In this document: piece after piece, positions 16,267-26,505 of the stretch | How the letters are laid out: every line of letters starts with the position of its first letter | How positions within the stretch are numbered: the stretch's first letter is position 1 | NCBI RefSeq assembly: GCF_001975705.1 | Contig: NZ_CP015094.1 | Location: 1 to 64,000, forward strand | Source: Salipiger abyssi | Lineage (GTDB): Bacteria > Pseudomonadota > Alphaproteobacteria > Rhodobacterales > Rhodobacteraceae | Direction of reading: 5' to 3' | DNA: 64,000 nt | Made by a program: the position numbers and the translations under genes | The notes under the pieces: generated by a model | Databases searched by the model: none | Told to the model about the DNA's origin: nothing | What the model saw: the letters and a program-made list of their open reading frames with translations, nothing else

Positions 16267-18276
16267 TTAGGCCTGGTCCCAATCGGTCTTCAGATTGCGT
16301 GTCTCCAGCGCGCGCGCAAAGATATCCTTCTGCGCCGCGCTGGCCTTTCCCAGCAGGTCCTGGATCAGCGGCTTTTCCTTTTTGAGCCGGGCCTTGGCCT
16401 TTTCCGGCGTCAGCAGGATATCCGTGGTGATGCTGTTGAGGCTCAGCGGTCCGGAGGCCGGCGCGGGAGCCGCGGCGGCTGCGGCGCGCGCGGGGCGCTG
16501 CGCCGCGTCCTGGGATCTTTCGAGGATCAGCTTCTGGATGTCGTGAACGAAATTCTCGATTCCGTAGAGTTTCCAGATCTGCGCCATGGCATGGCGCTTG
16601 CGCTGCAGCATCTGGGGATCGGCATGGATCTTCTTGAGGACCCCGGGCAGCTTGAGAATGCTGGCCTTGTCCTCCTTGCAGAACACCGCCGCCTGCTCCC
16701 AGAGCGCGGGATTGCCCGGCAGCGCGAGATTGTCGGCGAGGATCACCGGAATCGAGCCCAGACCGATGGATTCCCAAAGCCGGATCGAGTTCGGCCCGGT
16801 GCCGGAGGGGCAGAGCGAGAAGACGCTTTCGCGCAGGATCTGCTTGAAATTGTCCGAGGCTTTGTTGTCGACCAGCGCGTCGGGTTTGTCGGCCAGCCCG
16901 CGCACCTGATAATCGTAGACCACCTTGTTGTAATGCCAGGTGTCGTTGCCGACGATCAGGCCGGTATTGGTCTTGGTCAGCTCGTCGATGATGATGTTGC
17001 GCGACTGGGTCAGGTAATACTGGTTCGCCTTGGCGCCGACGAAGGAATAGAGGTGCTTCTTGCGCAGCGGCGGCTCGTTCCAGATGTCCTTGGCCTGCAC
17101 CGGGTAGAGCGGGAAAGGATGCAGCGCGATGCCCTTGTGTTCGGGCAGGGCCGGCTGGGTCTTGACCGCGTGGGACCAGAAGATGTCGGTGATCCCCATC
17201 TCGTCGAAGAGGCTCTGAAAACGCAGCATGTGGATGTGCTGGCAGGTGGTCACGACGGTCTCGGCCGCTGCGAGCCGCGGCTTGAAGGAGAGCAGCTTCT
17301 GCTTGAGGAAGGCGGTCTTCTCCGGGTTCTTCTTGTTGTGCAGCAGGTTGTCGATCAGCGTCGCCCAGGGAAAGGCGAAATACAGCACCCGGCCATCGGC
17401 GTGGCGGGCGTCCAGCCGTTCGCTGAGCATGTTGAAGGCATGCTGCTCGGTGATCGCGGGGAACTGCCAGTTGTGGTCGTAGGCGACGATCAGATCGCTT
17501 TTCTTGCGCTTGGGCTGGCCGAGACCCTGCTTCTCCTTGACGATGATCGTGTCGTTGACCTTGATCCGCTCCACCGGCTCGGGCTTCAGCGTCCAGACGT
17601 CGAACACCATCTTGGACGGTTCGGTGATCGTCTCGGAGGGGTACACCCAGGCGATGCCGCCGAGGATACGCTTGTCGACATGGTTGTCATAGGCGCGCAG
17701 CTGGGTCTCGTGCAGGTGATAGGTGCGCACGAACTTGCAGGGGTTGAAGATGTCGTAGCCATGCACCGAAAACACATAGCCGATCTTGTTGTCGCAGCGC
17801 GGCACGCCCAGCGGGATCGTCATCTTCTGCTTGATCTGGTCGGGCACGGGCACGGTGCCGTCCACCACCCACACGTCCTGCGACCATTGCGGGTTCTTGT
17901 GCATGGTGATCTTGTCGCCTTCGATCTCGTAGCGGCTGATCGCGGCGAGGGCATGGCCGGAGGCGTCGAAGACCTTGTGCAGCTCGGTCACGGTCTTGTC
18001 GAGATAGATGTCGGAATTGGCCAGTACCGAGAGCGCGCCGGTGCTGTGGCGCTCGGTCAGGTCCAGCCAGTCGCGATAGGTCGGGCGCGCCGGGATCGGC
18101 AGGACGGTGATCTTGTCGGATTTGATCGGCGGTTCGTGGCCGTCATCGACCATCAGGAAGATGCGGTCCACTTCCTTGGTTTCGACGTTCTTCTTCAGGC
18201 AGAGATCGAGCTCTTTCTGGCGCTCGTGATCGTCGGAAAGATAGTAGGGCGTATAAAGATGAATGGCTTTTTTCAT
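16267..18276 (-). CDS. Two-domain glycosyltransferase with exostosin-like (GT47) C-terminal half
   Basis: 669 residues from ATG 18276 (M-K-K-A-I-H-L-Y-T-P-Y-Y). The N-terminal part, about 1-260, looks like a small glycosyltransferase-A-type domain with NSDIYLD near residue 88. The C-terminal part, about 300-600, ends in the exostosin signature FSLCPSGTGPNSIRLWE (about 486-502) followed by GLGSIPVIL. Exostosins add glucuronic acid, GlcNAc or related sugars, which fits the UDP-glucose dehydrogenase gene in the window. A proline/alanine-rich linker and basic tail close the protein. First gene of the minus-strand operon; the upstream region faces gmd. The donor sugar cannot be read from sequence. 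Confidence 0.78.
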   Translation of the reverse strand: MKKAIHLYTPYYLSDDHERQKELDLCLKKNVETKEVDRIFLMVDDGHEPPIKSDKITVLPIPARPTYRDWLDLTERHSTGALSVLANSDIYLDKTVTELHKVFDASGHALAAISRYEIEGDKITMHKNPQWSQDVWVVDGTVPVPDQIKQKMTIPLGVPRCDNKIGYVFSVHGYDIFNPCKFVRTYHLHETQLRAYDNHVDKRILGGIAWVYPSETITEPSKMVFDVWTLKPEPVERIKVNDTIIVKEKQGLGQPKRKKSDLIVAYDHNWQFPAITEQHAFNMLSERLDARHADGRVLYFAFPWATLIDNLLHNKKNPEKTAFLKQKLLSFKPRLAAAETVVTTCQHIHMLRFQSLFDEMGITDIFWSHAVKTQPALPEHKGIALHPFPLYPVQAKDIWNEPPLRKKHLYSFVGAKANQYYLTQSRNIIIDELTKTNTGLIVGNDTWHYNKVVYDYQVRGLADKPDALVDNKASDNFKQILRESVFSLCPSGTGPNSIRLWESIGLGSIPVILADNLALPGNPALWEQAAVFCKEDKASILKLPGVLKKIHADPQMLQRKRHAMAQIWKLYGIENFVHDIQKLILERSQDAAQRPARAAAAAAPAPASGPLSLNSITTDILLTPEKAKARLKKEKPLIQDLLGKASAAQKDIFARALETRNLKTDWDQA

Positions 18277-18760
18277 GACGGTTTTGGGCCTGTCCGAATG
18301 CTGCGCGATAAACTTGCTGACGGTTCCAGAGCCGGGGTATAAACGGTCGAGGGGGAAAACCTCAACCAATTGCAAAATAAAGGAAAACAAGACCGAACTA
18401 AGGCACCCGCCTGAGGGCCAGAAGAGGAACCGAAAGGAAACACCCGGTCGTTATACATCGAATCAATGACGCCGCAACGGGTTTCTGCGACGCGGCTAGC
18501 GGGCCGGCAGAAGGGCGCTCTGCGGCCCCCGGGATGCCGGGTTTCGGGGCGCTTGCCGGCCCCCGCCGGGGCGCCCGCCCCGCAACAACCCGCCTGCGAA
18601 ACGACAGCCTTGCTTGTCTTGTGCGTTTTGCTTTTGTAGTCATCGCTGCGCGTATGTGGCGAAGTTTCGTTTCATTGCCGCCGAATATCTAAAAACAAGC
18701 GTCGCGATGACGTGCACGCGCCGCGCGCGCTGGCCGGCGACAGGAATTGATGGGCATAAG
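18277..18760. promoter_or_regulatory. 484-bp divergent intergenic region between exostosin-like gene and gmd
   Basis: No gene is supported. The part near the exostosin-like start is AT-richer (AATTGCAAAATAAAGGAAAAC around 18368-18388). The middle holds very GC-rich inverted repeats (GGCCGGCAGA...TCTGCGGCC at about 18502-18527 and CCCCGCCGGGGCGCCC nearby). The gmd-proximal part has T-rich tracts. It must carry promoters for both polysaccharide units. No -10/-35 pair stood out clearly enough to place. Confidence 0.5.
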
Positions 18761-19882
18761 ATGACCAAAAAAGCATTGATCACCGGGGTGACCGGGCAGG
18801 ACGGTTCCTATCTCGCAGAGTTCCTGCTGGAAAAAGGCTATGAGGTGCACGGCATCAAGCGCCGGGCCTCGCTGTTCAACACCGGCCGGGTGGACCACAT
18901 CTATCAGGATCCGCATGTCACCAACCAGAATTTCAAGCTGCATTACGGCGATCTGACCGACACCTCCAACCTGACGCGCATCATGCGCGAGGTGGAGCCC
19001 GACGAGGTCTACAACCTCGGGGCCCAGAGCCATGTGGCGGTCAGCTTCGAGGCGCCGGAATACACCGCCGACGTGGACGGCATCGGCACGCTGCGCCTGC
19101 TGGAGTCGATCCGCTTCCTCGGCCTCGAGAAAAAGACCCGGTTCTACCAGGCCTCGACCTCCGAACTCTTCGGGCTCGTTCAGGAGATCCCGCAGAAGGA
19201 AACCACCCCCTTCTACCCGCGCTCGCCCTACGCGGTGGCCAAGATGTACGCCTACTGGATCACGGTGAACTACCGTGAGAGCTATGGCATCTATGCCTGC
19301 AACGGCATCCTCTTCAACCACGAGTCCCCGCGCCGTGGCGAGACCTTCGTGACCCGCAAGATCACCCGCGGTCTCAGCAATATCGCCATGGGTCTCGAAC
19401 CCTGCCTGTTCATGGGCAATATCGACTCCCTGCGCGACTGGGGCCACGCCAAGGATTACGTCCGCATGCAGTGGATGATGCTGCAACAGGACGAGGCGGT
19501 GGATTTCGTCATCGGCACCGGCGTGCAGTATTCCGTGCGCGAGTTCATCGACTGGACCGCGAAGGAGCTGGGCATCGAGCTGGAATTCTCCGGCGAGGGT
19601 GTGGACGAGATCGCCACGGTGAAATCGGTGGACAACGCGATCGCGCCGGCGGTGAAGCCGGGCGATGTGATCATGCGCATCGATCCGCGCTATTTCCGCC
19701 CCGCCGAGGTGGAAACGCTGCTGGGCGATCCGGCCAAGGCCAAGGAAAAGCTCGGCTGGGTGCCCGAGATCACCGCCCAGGAAATGTGCGCCGAGATGGT
19801 GGCGGAGGATCTCAAGACCGCCAAACGCCACGCGCTGCTGAAAGAGAGCGGTTTCGAGCTGCCGATCTCGGTCGAGCACTAG
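18761..19882 (+). CDS. gmd: GDP-mannose 4,6-dehydratase
   Basis: First committed step of GDP-L-fucose synthesis: GDP-mannose to GDP-4-keto-6-deoxymannose, cytoplasmic, NADP-dependent. The 373-residue product begins [21 protein letters not shown] with the nucleotide motif, then [39 protein letters not shown] (catalytic S/T-E) and [15 protein letters not shown] (catalytic Y and K). [16 protein letters not shown] and the WGHAKDYV block are diagnostic for Gmd. ATG 18761 is chosen because the conserved sequence starts there; the upstream frame is junk. First gene of the fucose run. Confidence 0.97.
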   Translation: MTKKALITGVTGQDGSYLAEFLLEKGYEVHGIKRRASLFNTGRVDHIYQDPHVTNQNFKLHYGDLTDTSNLTRIMREVEPDEVYNLGAQSHVAVSFEAPEYTADVDGIGTLRLLESIRFLGLEKKTRFYQASTSELFGLVQEIPQKETTPFYPRSPYAVAKMYAYWITVNYRESYGIYACNGILFNHESPRRGETFVTRKITRGLSNIAMGLEPCLFMGNIDSLRDWGHAKDYVRMQWMMLQQDEAVDFVIGTGVQYSVREFIDWTAKELGIELEFSGEGVDEIATVKSVDNAIAPAVKPGDVIMRIDPRYFRPAEVETLLGDPAKAKEKLGWVPEITAQEMCAEMVAEDLKTAKRHALLKESGFELPISVEH

Positions 19883-19894
19883 GAAGGGCGCCGC

Positions 19895-20707
19895 ATGGAA
19901 GTCCATCACTCTCCGGTACGCACGATCCATCATTTCGCCTGCTCGGGCGGAACGGTGGTCTCCAAATGTATCGCGGTCTGCGGCGACAGCTTTTTCCTGT
20001 CCGAGGTCAACCCGCTGGCGCCGTATAACGATATCAAGTTCGCGCCGCTGGACCTGCTCAGCCAGCTTCAGGCGCAGTACCGGAACATGACCAAGCAGTA
20101 CCGGATGGAGTTCTTCGGCGACCAGATGCGTCTGCTGGCCAGGATCTCCGATCAGGCGAAGCGGCCGATCTGCCTCCGGGATCATACCCATAGCAGCTTC
20201 TTCCGCCCCGGCGGAGTGCATGAATCCGAGTTGCTGGAGGCGCTGAAGGTGCTGGGCTACGACACCCTGAGCGTTGCCACGGTGCGGCATCCCGTCGATG
20301 CCTTTGCGGCGATGCTCAAGAACAAATGGGCCGGGGGGATACAGAATTCCTTCGAGATCTATTGCACGAAGCTGATGGCCTTTCTCGATTACTGCGAGCG
20401 CCGCGAGGTCGGCCTCTGGCGATACGAGGATTTCTGCCTGAAACCGGCGGAAACCCTCGGTCAGATCTGCGAGAGGCTGGCCCTGCCGTTCAACGAGAAT
20501 TTCCTGGAGGACTTCCAGAACATCAAGCTGTCGGGGGATTCCGGTCGCAGGAGCGCAGACATCCATCTCAGGACGCGGCGCAGCATCGCCCCCGACCTCG
20601 CCGCCGAGGCGGCCGATTCCGAGCTTTATCACACAGTCTGTTCGAGACTGGGATACACAGCTGCCGTCGACGAGTATCCGTTGCAGCGGGATTTCCAGTC
20701 GCATTGA
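19895..20707 (+). CDS. Sulfotransferase-like P-loop protein, paralogue 2
   Basis: Probable PAPS-dependent sulfotransferase acting on the polysaccharide. 270 residues; [19 protein letters not shown] (about 12-29) is the likely 5'-phosphosulfate loop, and [12 protein letters not shown] carries the R of the 3'-phosphate motif. It shares LSExx[15 protein letters not shown] and LSGDSGRRS with the protein at 10615-11562 but lacks that protein's N-terminal helical extension. Starts 12 bp after gmd, before fcl, so it is embedded in the GDP-fucose genes. This suggests that it modifies a fucosylated product. Substrate and activity are inferred. Confidence 0.68.
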   Translation: MEVHHSPVRTIHHFACSGGTVVSKCIAVCGDSFFLSEVNPLAPYNDIKFAPLDLLSQLQAQYRNMTKQYRMEFFGDQMRLLARISDQAKRPICLRDHTHSSFFRPGGVHESELLEALKVLGYDTLSVATVRHPVDAFAAMLKNKWAGGIQNSFEIYCTKLMAFLDYCERREVGLWRYEDFCLKPAETLGQICERLALPFNENFLEDFQNIKLSGDSGRRSADIHLRTRRSIAPDLAAEAADSELYHTVCSRLGYTAAVDEYPLQRDFQSH

Positions 20708-20756
20708 ACGCAATATCGCGGCCCGCCGGGCCGCATTCATGAAACGGGCCATTGCA

Positions 20757-21722
20757 ATGAAAATATATATCGCAGGACATCGGGGCATGGTCGGCGGCGC
20801 GATCCTGCGCCGTCTTCAGGCCCGTAAGGAGGCCGGTGAGGACCTGACCCTGATCACCCGCACCCATGCGGAGCTCGATCTGACCAGCCAGGACGCGGTG
20901 CGCGGCTTCATGGAGGCCGAAACGCCCGATGTGGTGATCCTCGCCGCCGCCAAGGTGGGCGGCATCCATGCCAACAACACCTATCCGGCGGAATTCATCT
21001 ACGAAAACCTGATGATCGAGTGCAACGTGATCCATCAGGCCTTCGCCGCCGGGGTCACGCGGCTCCTGCAGCTCGGCTCCTCCTGCATCTATCCCAAGGC
21101 GGTGCCGCAGCCGATGAAGGAAGATGCGCTGCTCACCGGCACGCTGGAACCCACCAACGAGCCCTATGCCATCGCCAAGATCGCCGGCATCAAGCTCTGC
21201 GAGAGCTACAACCGGCAATACGGGGTCGATTATCGCTCGGTCATGCCGACCAACCTCTACGGGCCGGGCGACAACTTCCACCCCGAGAACAGCCATGTGC
21301 TGCCCGCGCTGATCCGCCGTTTCCACGAGGCGGCGCAGAACGGCACCGAAGAGGTGGTGATCTGGGGCTCGGGCAAGCCGATGCGCGAATTCCTGCATGT
21401 CGATGACATGGCCGAGGCCTCGCTCTTCGTGCTCGATCTCGACAAGGCGACCTACGAGGCCAATACCGAGCCGATGCTGAGCCATATCAATGTCGGCACC
21501 GGCACCGATATCTCGATCATGGATCTGGCGCGGATGGTGGCGAAGGTCACGGGCTATACGGGGCGCATCGCCAACGATCCGAGCAAGCCCGACGGCACCA
21601 TGCGCAAGCTGATGGATGTCACCCGGCTGGCGGATATGGGCTGGAGCGCCCGCATCCCGCTCGAGGAGGGCGTTCGGGAAACCTATGAATGGTTCAAAGA
21701 GGCCGAAGGGCTGCGGCTTTGA
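20757..21722 (+). CDS. fcl: GDP-L-fucose synthase
   Basis: Second step of GDP-L-fucose synthesis: a bifunctional 3,5-epimerase and NADPH-dependent 4-reductase. The 321-residue protein starts [17 protein letters not shown] (Rossmann motif), followed by [36 protein letters not shown] (catalytic Y and K) and [31 protein letters not shown] is the usual late block. ATG 20757 fits the family start; an in-frame ATG at 20739 would add six residues. Its 3' end overlaps the start of the next gene by about 34 bp. Confidence 0.95.
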   Translation: MKIYIAGHRGMVGGAILRRLQARKEAGEDLTLITRTHAELDLTSQDAVRGFMEAETPDVVILAAAKVGGIHANNTYPAEFIYENLMIECNVIHQAFAAGVTRLLQLGSSCIYPKAVPQPMKEDALLTGTLEPTNEPYAIAKIAGIKLCESYNRQYGVDYRSVMPTNLYGPGDNFHPENSHVLPALIRRFHEAAQNGTEEVVIWGSGKPMREFLHVDDMAEASLFVLDLDKATYEANTEPMLSHINVGTGTDISIMDLARMVAKVTGYTGRIANDPSKPDGTMRKLMDVTRLADMGWSARIPLEEGVRETYEWFKEAEGLRL

Positions 21723-23074
21723 CCGTCGCCGGCTCGCCAGAACGCGACATGCTCGATATGGATGACCTCATAGACGTGGCGGCACGGGGCCGGATCCACA
21801 CGGCGGCGGCCGGCGAAGGGGCGGAGCACGCGCTGTGGCAGATCGACTTGTTGCAGCCGCTGACGCTGCAGTCCATCGCGATCGCCATGGCGGGGCCGGC
21901 GCCCGACCGGATGCCGCAGCTGGACGTGTCTCTTGACGCACAGAACTGGCACACGGTCACCTGCGGGACCGCGCCGTCTGGGCTGGCAGCAACAGGCCCC
22001 CTCATCGCCCGGCATGTGCGGCTGAGCGGGGCCGGTCAGGATGGGCTGGCGCTGGATTCGGTGGCGCTTTTGGCCACCCGGCGCGATGTGATCCTGAGCG
22101 ATTTCGCCCGAGAGAAGGAGGCCCGGCTGCTGCCGGAAACGGCGGGCGCGGCGCCCGGCAAGCCGCCCTATGGTCTCACGACCGCGGGCTCGCCCCGCGA
22201 CGACAGCATCGCCGGGCTGAAAATCCGCCGCTACGGGCGGTTTGGAAACAACCTGATCCAGATCGTGAATGCCATATATCTGGCGCGGCACCTCGGGGTT
22301 CGCGACATCGTCGCTCCGGAGATCGGCCTGGGCGGCGCGCTGACGGATGTGGAGAAGGACGGCATCCGGCTGATATCGGACAGCTCGCCCGCAGCCGACG
22401 GTCTCTATCTGGAGGGGGATTTCTTCCGCCTGGAGGTCTTCGGGCAGGAGCTCAAGGCAGGCCTGACCAACGTCCGGCAATACGAGATCGCCCAGAAATA
22501 CATCGTCCCGTATCTCGGGCTGCTGGACACTCCGGACGAAGAGCGGCGGTCGCGAAGCTCAGAACTGGTATTTCACATCCGGTCCGGGGATATCTTCTCT
22601 CCCAACCCGCATCCGGGCTATGTGCAGCCGCCTCTGAGCTATTATACGACCATTCTCGACGACCTGCGGGCGCGCGGGCTGATCGATCGCGTCTGCATCG
22701 TTTCCGAGGACAGGCTCAACCCCTGCATCGGCGCGCTCGAAGCACATGTGGCGGCGCAGGGGCTGCCATTGCGCATGCAGAGCGGAACGCTGGCCGAGGA
22801 TGTCGGCTATCTTCTCGGAGCGACGCATGTGGTCTTCGGGTTCGGAACCTTCGGCTACGGCATCTGTCTGCTGGCCGAAAATTTCGCGAGCGTGCACGTG
22901 TTCGGCATGGCGAAATACGGCGGCCTGTCCAATATCGGCGCGCTGAAAGTTCTTTCCACACCGCCGGGTGAATATATCGATGCCGGTCAGTGGAACGGAA
23001 AACCTGAGCAGCTTCGGAAAATGTTGGAGTTTCCTGCGGAAAAACTCTTGGTAAGCTGGCATGACGGAAAATAA
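21689..23074 (+). CDS. GT11-like fucosyltransferase with N-terminal carbohydrate-binding-like domain
   Basis: Probable GDP-fucose-dependent (alpha-1,2 type) transferase. In the 461-residue frame, residues about 25-130 look like a discoidin/F5-8-type jelly roll ([39 protein letters not shown]). Residues about 175-455 are the catalytic part, with [13 protein letters not shown] at 179-191 and the donor-binding VFHIRSGD at 294-301, both typical of fucosyltransferases of the GT11/GT23 superfamily. The start overlaps fcl; ATG 21749 is an alternative that keeps both domains. Position right after fcl supports the donor. A binding domain on a cytoplasmic GT11-like enzyme is unusual. Confidence 0.72.
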   Translation: MVQRGRRAAALTVAGSPERDMLDMDDLIDVAARGRIHTAAAGEGAEHALWQIDLLQPLTLQSIAIAMAGPAPDRMPQLDVSLDAQNWHTVTCGTAPSGLAATGPLIARHVRLSGAGQDGLALDSVALLATRRDVILSDFAREKEARLLPETAGAAPGKPPYGLTTAGSPRDDSIAGLKIRRYGRFGNNLIQIVNAIYLARHLGVRDIVAPEIGLGGALTDVEKDGIRLISDSSPAADGLYLEGDFFRLEVFGQELKAGLTNVRQYEIAQKYIVPYLGLLDTPDEERRSRSSELVFHIRSGDIFSPNPHPGYVQPPLSYYTTILDDLRARGLIDRVCIVSEDRLNPCIGALEAHVAAQGLPLRMQSGTLAEDVGYLLGATHVVFGFGTFGYGICLLAENFASVHVFGMAKYGGLSNIGALKVLSTPPGEYIDAGQWNGKPEQLRKMLEFPAEKLLVSWHDGK

Positions 23075-23185
23075 AACCTCCATGCCGGGGACCGGACAAC
23101 CGCGCCGCAGGAAGGGCTGAGACCCGCGCGGCGCGCGTCATCCGCCGGGGCAGCCAAAATTCAAGACGATTCTGAAAGGGCCACC

Positions 23186-23953
23186 ATGCAGATAAACAAT
23201 TTTCTCGTCATAAGGTTCTCTCTGCGCCTCAAGGAGGAGTGGCTGAGAAAAGCCTATGGCGATGAAGAAAACCGGTATGGCTGGCTCGAAATGAGGGGGC
23301 GGATCTTCAAAGAGACCCTCTACCGCTCGCTTCTTGAGCAGAGCGTTCGCCCGAAGAGGGTTTTCCTGCTTCTCGATGTACGGGATGAGGAATTCTATCA
23401 TGCCTGCCTGAACGATCTCGACGAGATGATCGAACCGATCTTCTCGAAGAACTGGAACCATTACGAGCAGGTTGCCGATCGTATTTCCGCAAGCGGCCTC
23501 ACGAATATCGCCGTGTCCCGCTGCGATTCCGACGATCTTGTGGCGACGGACTACTTCGAGAAGGTGAACGCGGCCATCCGCACGGCGACGGAGAAGGGCG
23601 AAAGCTTCGAATATGTCGTCGCCACGAGGGGGTTCATAAGCGATGGCGTCAATATCCAGGAGACCTACTATAGCTGCTCGCCGTTCCTGACCATCTTCGA
23701 GAAAGAGTGGAACGGCGCGAATGTCTACGGCATCGGTCATGAAAATGTGGTCAAGCATTCGCATATTGCGGTCAGCGACGCACGCTGGATGCAATACATC
23801 CACGGCACGAACATCGCCAACAGTTTCAGTGCTGTCGATGCTGACCGGGAGGCCTTCGAAGCTGCGATCAGGCAAGCTCCGAAACGGACCAGTATGAAAC
23901 GCTGCCCCGTCGCGGAATTCTGGCCCGACGGGTTCCACAAGGTTCCCGCGTGA
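23186..23953 (+). CDS. Putative rhamnosyltransferase-like protein, tandem copy 1
   Basis: 255 residues resembling the putative rhamnosyltransferase family (Pfam Rhamno_transf). It begins MQINNFLVIRFSLRL, has VRPKRVFLLLDVRDEEF, and a metal-binding-type SRCDSDDLV around residue 113, followed by NIQETYYSCSPFLTIFEKEW. Its neighbour at 24026-24811 is clearly a paralogue over the whole length. With an rml operon on the replicon, dTDP-rhamnose is a reasonable donor, but the family assignment is from memory of motifs only. 111 bp separate it from the GT11-like gene, without another gene. Confidence 0.6.
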   Translation: MQINNFLVIRFSLRLKEEWLRKAYGDEENRYGWLEMRGRIFKETLYRSLLEQSVRPKRVFLLLDVRDEEFYHACLNDLDEMIEPIFSKNWNHYEQVADRISASGLTNIAVSRCDSDDLVATDYFEKVNAAIRTATEKGESFEYVVATRGFISDGVNIQETYYSCSPFLTIFEKEWNGANVYGIGHENVVKHSHIAVSDARWMQYIHGTNIANSFSAVDADREAFEAAIRQAPKRTSMKRCPVAEFWPDGFHKVPA

Positions 23954-24025
23954 TTTCGGACAGGGCCGGTGTGATGAAGAGCTCCGCATTCAATAATATT
24001 TCCCGCCAAGGGAAGAGGTGACGAA

Positions 24026-24811
24026 ATGGAAATAAATAATTTTATTGTTGTGAGGTTTTCCCTAAAAATATCGGCGGGATGGCAAAAGAAAGCCTATGGA
24101 GACGAAGAAAACCGGGAAAAGTGGCTTATCCACCGGTATCGCATTCTCCGTGATACGATTTATACATCCGCGCTCCGGCAGACAGTTCGCCCTCGTAAGC
24201 TCGTGTTGCTTTTGGATGAGGGTGATGCGGAGACATACGAAAAGCATTTCGCTTTCGACAGCGATCTTGTTCAGCCGGTTTTTGCCAAGAAAGGCGCCCC
24301 GTATGAAGCTGGTGTCGAATACATACGGAGCACCGGCCTGAAGAATATCGTGATTTCGCGCGCGGATTCCGATGATATTATTTCCGACGACTATATCGAA
24401 AAGGTTAATGCCGAAGTCACCAGGCTGGTCGAGGCCGGCCAGCCGTTCGATTATATTGTCGCTACCCATGGTTACCGGACAGACGGCGATGTCATCCAGG
24501 AGATTTACTATAGCTGCTCGCCTTATCTGAGCCTGTTCCGAGAAGAGTGGGACGGAAAGAATATTTATGACATCAATCACGAGGACGTCTTGCAATATGC
24601 GTATTTTCCGATCGAAAGCGCCAGGTGGATGCAATGCATTCATGGCGGCAACCTCGCCAATCAGTTCATGAATGGCATGGCGGACCGCCAGTCCTTTGAG
24701 GACAGCATCAGGAACAATAAAAAGCTTATTGCGATGCAGCGGGTTTCCGCCAAGGACAACTGGCCTGAAAATTTCGGGGTCTACAATCTCGCGTTTCCTG
24801 AAAGCTTCTGA
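24026..24811 (+). CDS. Putative rhamnosyltransferase-like protein, tandem copy 2
   Basis: 261 residues, paralogous to the preceding gene: MEINNFIVVRFSLKI against MQINNFLVIRFSLRL, SRADSDDII against SRCDSDDLV, and EIYYSCSPYLSLFREEWDG against ETYYSCSPFLTIFEKEWNG. The DNA is noticeably AT-richer than its surroundings, especially the first 60 bp, and third positions are less GC-biased. This suggests acquisition from another source rather than a simple recent local duplication. The start has GAAGAGGTGAC upstream. The donor is presumed to be dTDP-rhamnose. Confidence 0.6.
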   Translation: MEINNFIVVRFSLKISAGWQKKAYGDEENREKWLIHRYRILRDTIYTSALRQTVRPRKLVLLLDEGDAETYEKHFAFDSDLVQPVFAKKGAPYEAGVEYIRSTGLKNIVISRADSDDIISDDYIEKVNAEVTRLVEAGQPFDYIVATHGYRTDGDVIQEIYYSCSPYLSLFREEWDGKNIYDINHEDVLQYAYFPIESARWMQCIHGGNLANQFMNGMADRQSFEDSIRNNKKLIAMQRVSAKDNWPENFGVYNLAFPESF

Positions 24812-24832
24812 AACCGCGCGGCGGATCGGTCG

Positions 24833-24855
24833 CATCGCCCGATGGGCGGGCGATG
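24833..24855. terminator. GC-rich hairpin after the rhamnosyltransferase-like pair
   Basis: CATCGCCC-gatgggc-GGGCGATG has 8-bp perfect arms and a 7-nt loop, 22 bp past the stop of the second rhamnosyltransferase-like gene. No T-run follows, so a classic rho-independent terminator is not certain. The remaining gap up to manC (to 25018) becomes AT-rich (a TTATCGATAA palindrome at 24938-24947) and probably holds the manC promoter. Confidence 0.35.
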
Positions 24856-25018
24856 TTCCGCGCCCCTTACACCGTCATCGCCATGATGCCCCGCATACCG
24901 GCCAATGTTGCGCAATCCCGCCTGTCATGCGGATATTTTATCGATAAGATAAGCAGTGTTGCTTCTTCCCGTTCCATGTCATGGTTTTTAAAAATCCGAT
25001 AACCGAGGGACCAGCCTG

Positions 25019-26440
25019 ATGATCACCCCCATCCTCCTCTGCGGCGGCTCCGGCACCCGGCTCTGGCCGCTCAGCCGGAAGTCCTACCCCAAGCAATTCG
25101 CCAAGCTGATGAGCGACGAAAGCCTGTTTCAGGCGTCCGCGCGGCGGCTGTCCGGTCCGGGCTTTTCGGCACCGGTGGTGCTGACCGGGGATCCGTTCCG
25201 TTTCATCGTGACCGAACAGCTCGCCGCGGTCGAGATGGGGCCGCAGGGCATCCTGATCGAGCCCGAGGGCCGCAACACCGCCCCCGCGATCCTTGCCGCG
25301 GCGCTGTGGCTGGCGGAGCAGGATCCCGAGGCGCTGATGCTGGTGGCGCCCTCCGATCACGTCATCCCCGAGGCCGAGCGCTTCCGCGCGGCGGTGCAGG
25401 CGGCGGCGCCGCGCGCGCTGGCGGGCGATCTGGTGACCTTCGGCATCACCCCGACCCGGCCCGAGACCGGCTATGGCTATCTCGAACTGGCCGCGGGGGC
25501 CGATACGGCGGCGGAGGCCCCGCAGAGCCTCGCCCGCTTTGTCGAGAAACCGGACGCGGAGCGCGCCGCCGAGATGCTGGCGGCGGGCAACTTCCTGTGG
25601 AACGCGGGCATTTTCCTGTTCACCGCCAAGACCCTGATCTCGGCCTATGGCGCCCATGCCCCGGCGCTGCTGACCGCGGTGGAGGCGGCGCTGGCCGGCG
25701 CCACGGCCGATCTCGGCTTCACCCGTCTCGCGCCGGAGGCCTGGGCCGGGGCCGAGGACATCTCCATCGACTATGCCATCATGGAAAAGGCCGACAACCT
25801 CGCGGTCATGCCCTATGGCCACGCCTGGTCCGACCTGGGCGGCTGGGACGCGGTCTGGATGGAAAGCCCGCAGGACGAGACCGGCAATGCCTGCTCGCAG
25901 CATGCCACCGCCATCGACTGTTCCGGCACGCTGCTGCGGTCCGAGACCGAGGGCCAGGAGGTGGTCGGCATCGGGCTCGAGGACATGATGGTCGTCGCCA
26001 TGTCCGACGCCGTGCTCGTGGCGCCGAAGGCCGAGGCCCAGCGGGTCAAGGAAGCGGTCTCGGCACTGAAGGCCAAGGGGGTCAGCCAGGCGGTGCAGCT
26101 GCCGCGCGATTACCGGCCCTGGGGCTGGTATGAAAGCCTGATCGTCGGCGGGCGCTTTCAGGTCAAGCGCATCGTGGTGCATCCCGGCGCGGCGCTGTCG
26201 CTGCAATCGCATCACCACCGGTCCGAACACTGGATCGTGGTGGAGGGCACGGCGCAGGTCACCGTGGACGAGGACGTGCGGCTGGTCACCGAGAACCAGT
26301 CCGTCTATATCCCGTTGGGCGCGGTGCACCGGATGGAGAACCCCGGCAAGGTGCCGATGGTGCTGATCGAGGTCCAGACCGGCTCCTATCTCGGCGAGGA
26401 CGACATCATCCGCTACGAGGATGTCTACGCCCGCAGTTGA
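25019..26440 (+). CDS. manC: Mannose-1-phosphate guanylyltransferase / mannose-6-phosphate isomerase
   Basis: Bifunctional enzyme that supplies GDP-mannose, the substrate of Gmd. 473 residues. The N-terminal nucleotidyltransferase domain has [22 protein letters not shown] (residues 6-27), [15 protein letters not shown] and [10 protein letters not shown]. The C-terminal cupin isomerase domain has RPWGWYESL and [33 protein letters not shown] precedes ATG 25019. No phosphomannomutase gene is present in the window, so mannose-1-phosphate must come from elsewhere. Confidence 0.95.
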   Translation: MITPILLCGGSGTRLWPLSRKSYPKQFAKLMSDESLFQASARRLSGPGFSAPVVLTGDPFRFIVTEQLAAVEMGPQGILIEPEGRNTAPAILAAALWLAEQDPEALMLVAPSDHVIPEAERFRAAVQAAAPRALAGDLVTFGITPTRPETGYGYLELAAGADTAAEAPQSLARFVEKPDAERAAEMLAAGNFLWNAGIFLFTAKTLISAYGAHAPALLTAVEAALAGATADLGFTRLAPEAWAGAEDISIDYAIMEKADNLAVMPYGHAWSDLGGWDAVWMESPQDETGNACSQHATAIDCSGTLLRSETEGQEVVGIGLEDMMVVAMSDAVLVAPKAEAQRVKEAVSALKAKGVSQAVQLPRDYRPWGWYESLIVGGRFQVKRIVVHPGAALSLQSHHHRSEHWIVVEGTAQVTVDEDVRLVTENQSVYIPLGAVHRMENPGKVPMVLIEVQTGSYLGEDDIIRYEDVYARS

Positions 26441-26505
26441 ACATGCGCGGGCCGGCCCCCGAGGGCGGCCCGCCTTCCGAAACGCCGCAACGAAGAAGGC
26501 GCCTC

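Noticed and set aside
24938..24947. TTATCGATAA palindrome upstream of manC as an operator related to the repeat at 60021-60043
   Set aside because: Only 10 bp, no second copy in the same promoter, and the shared CGATAA is too short to mean much.
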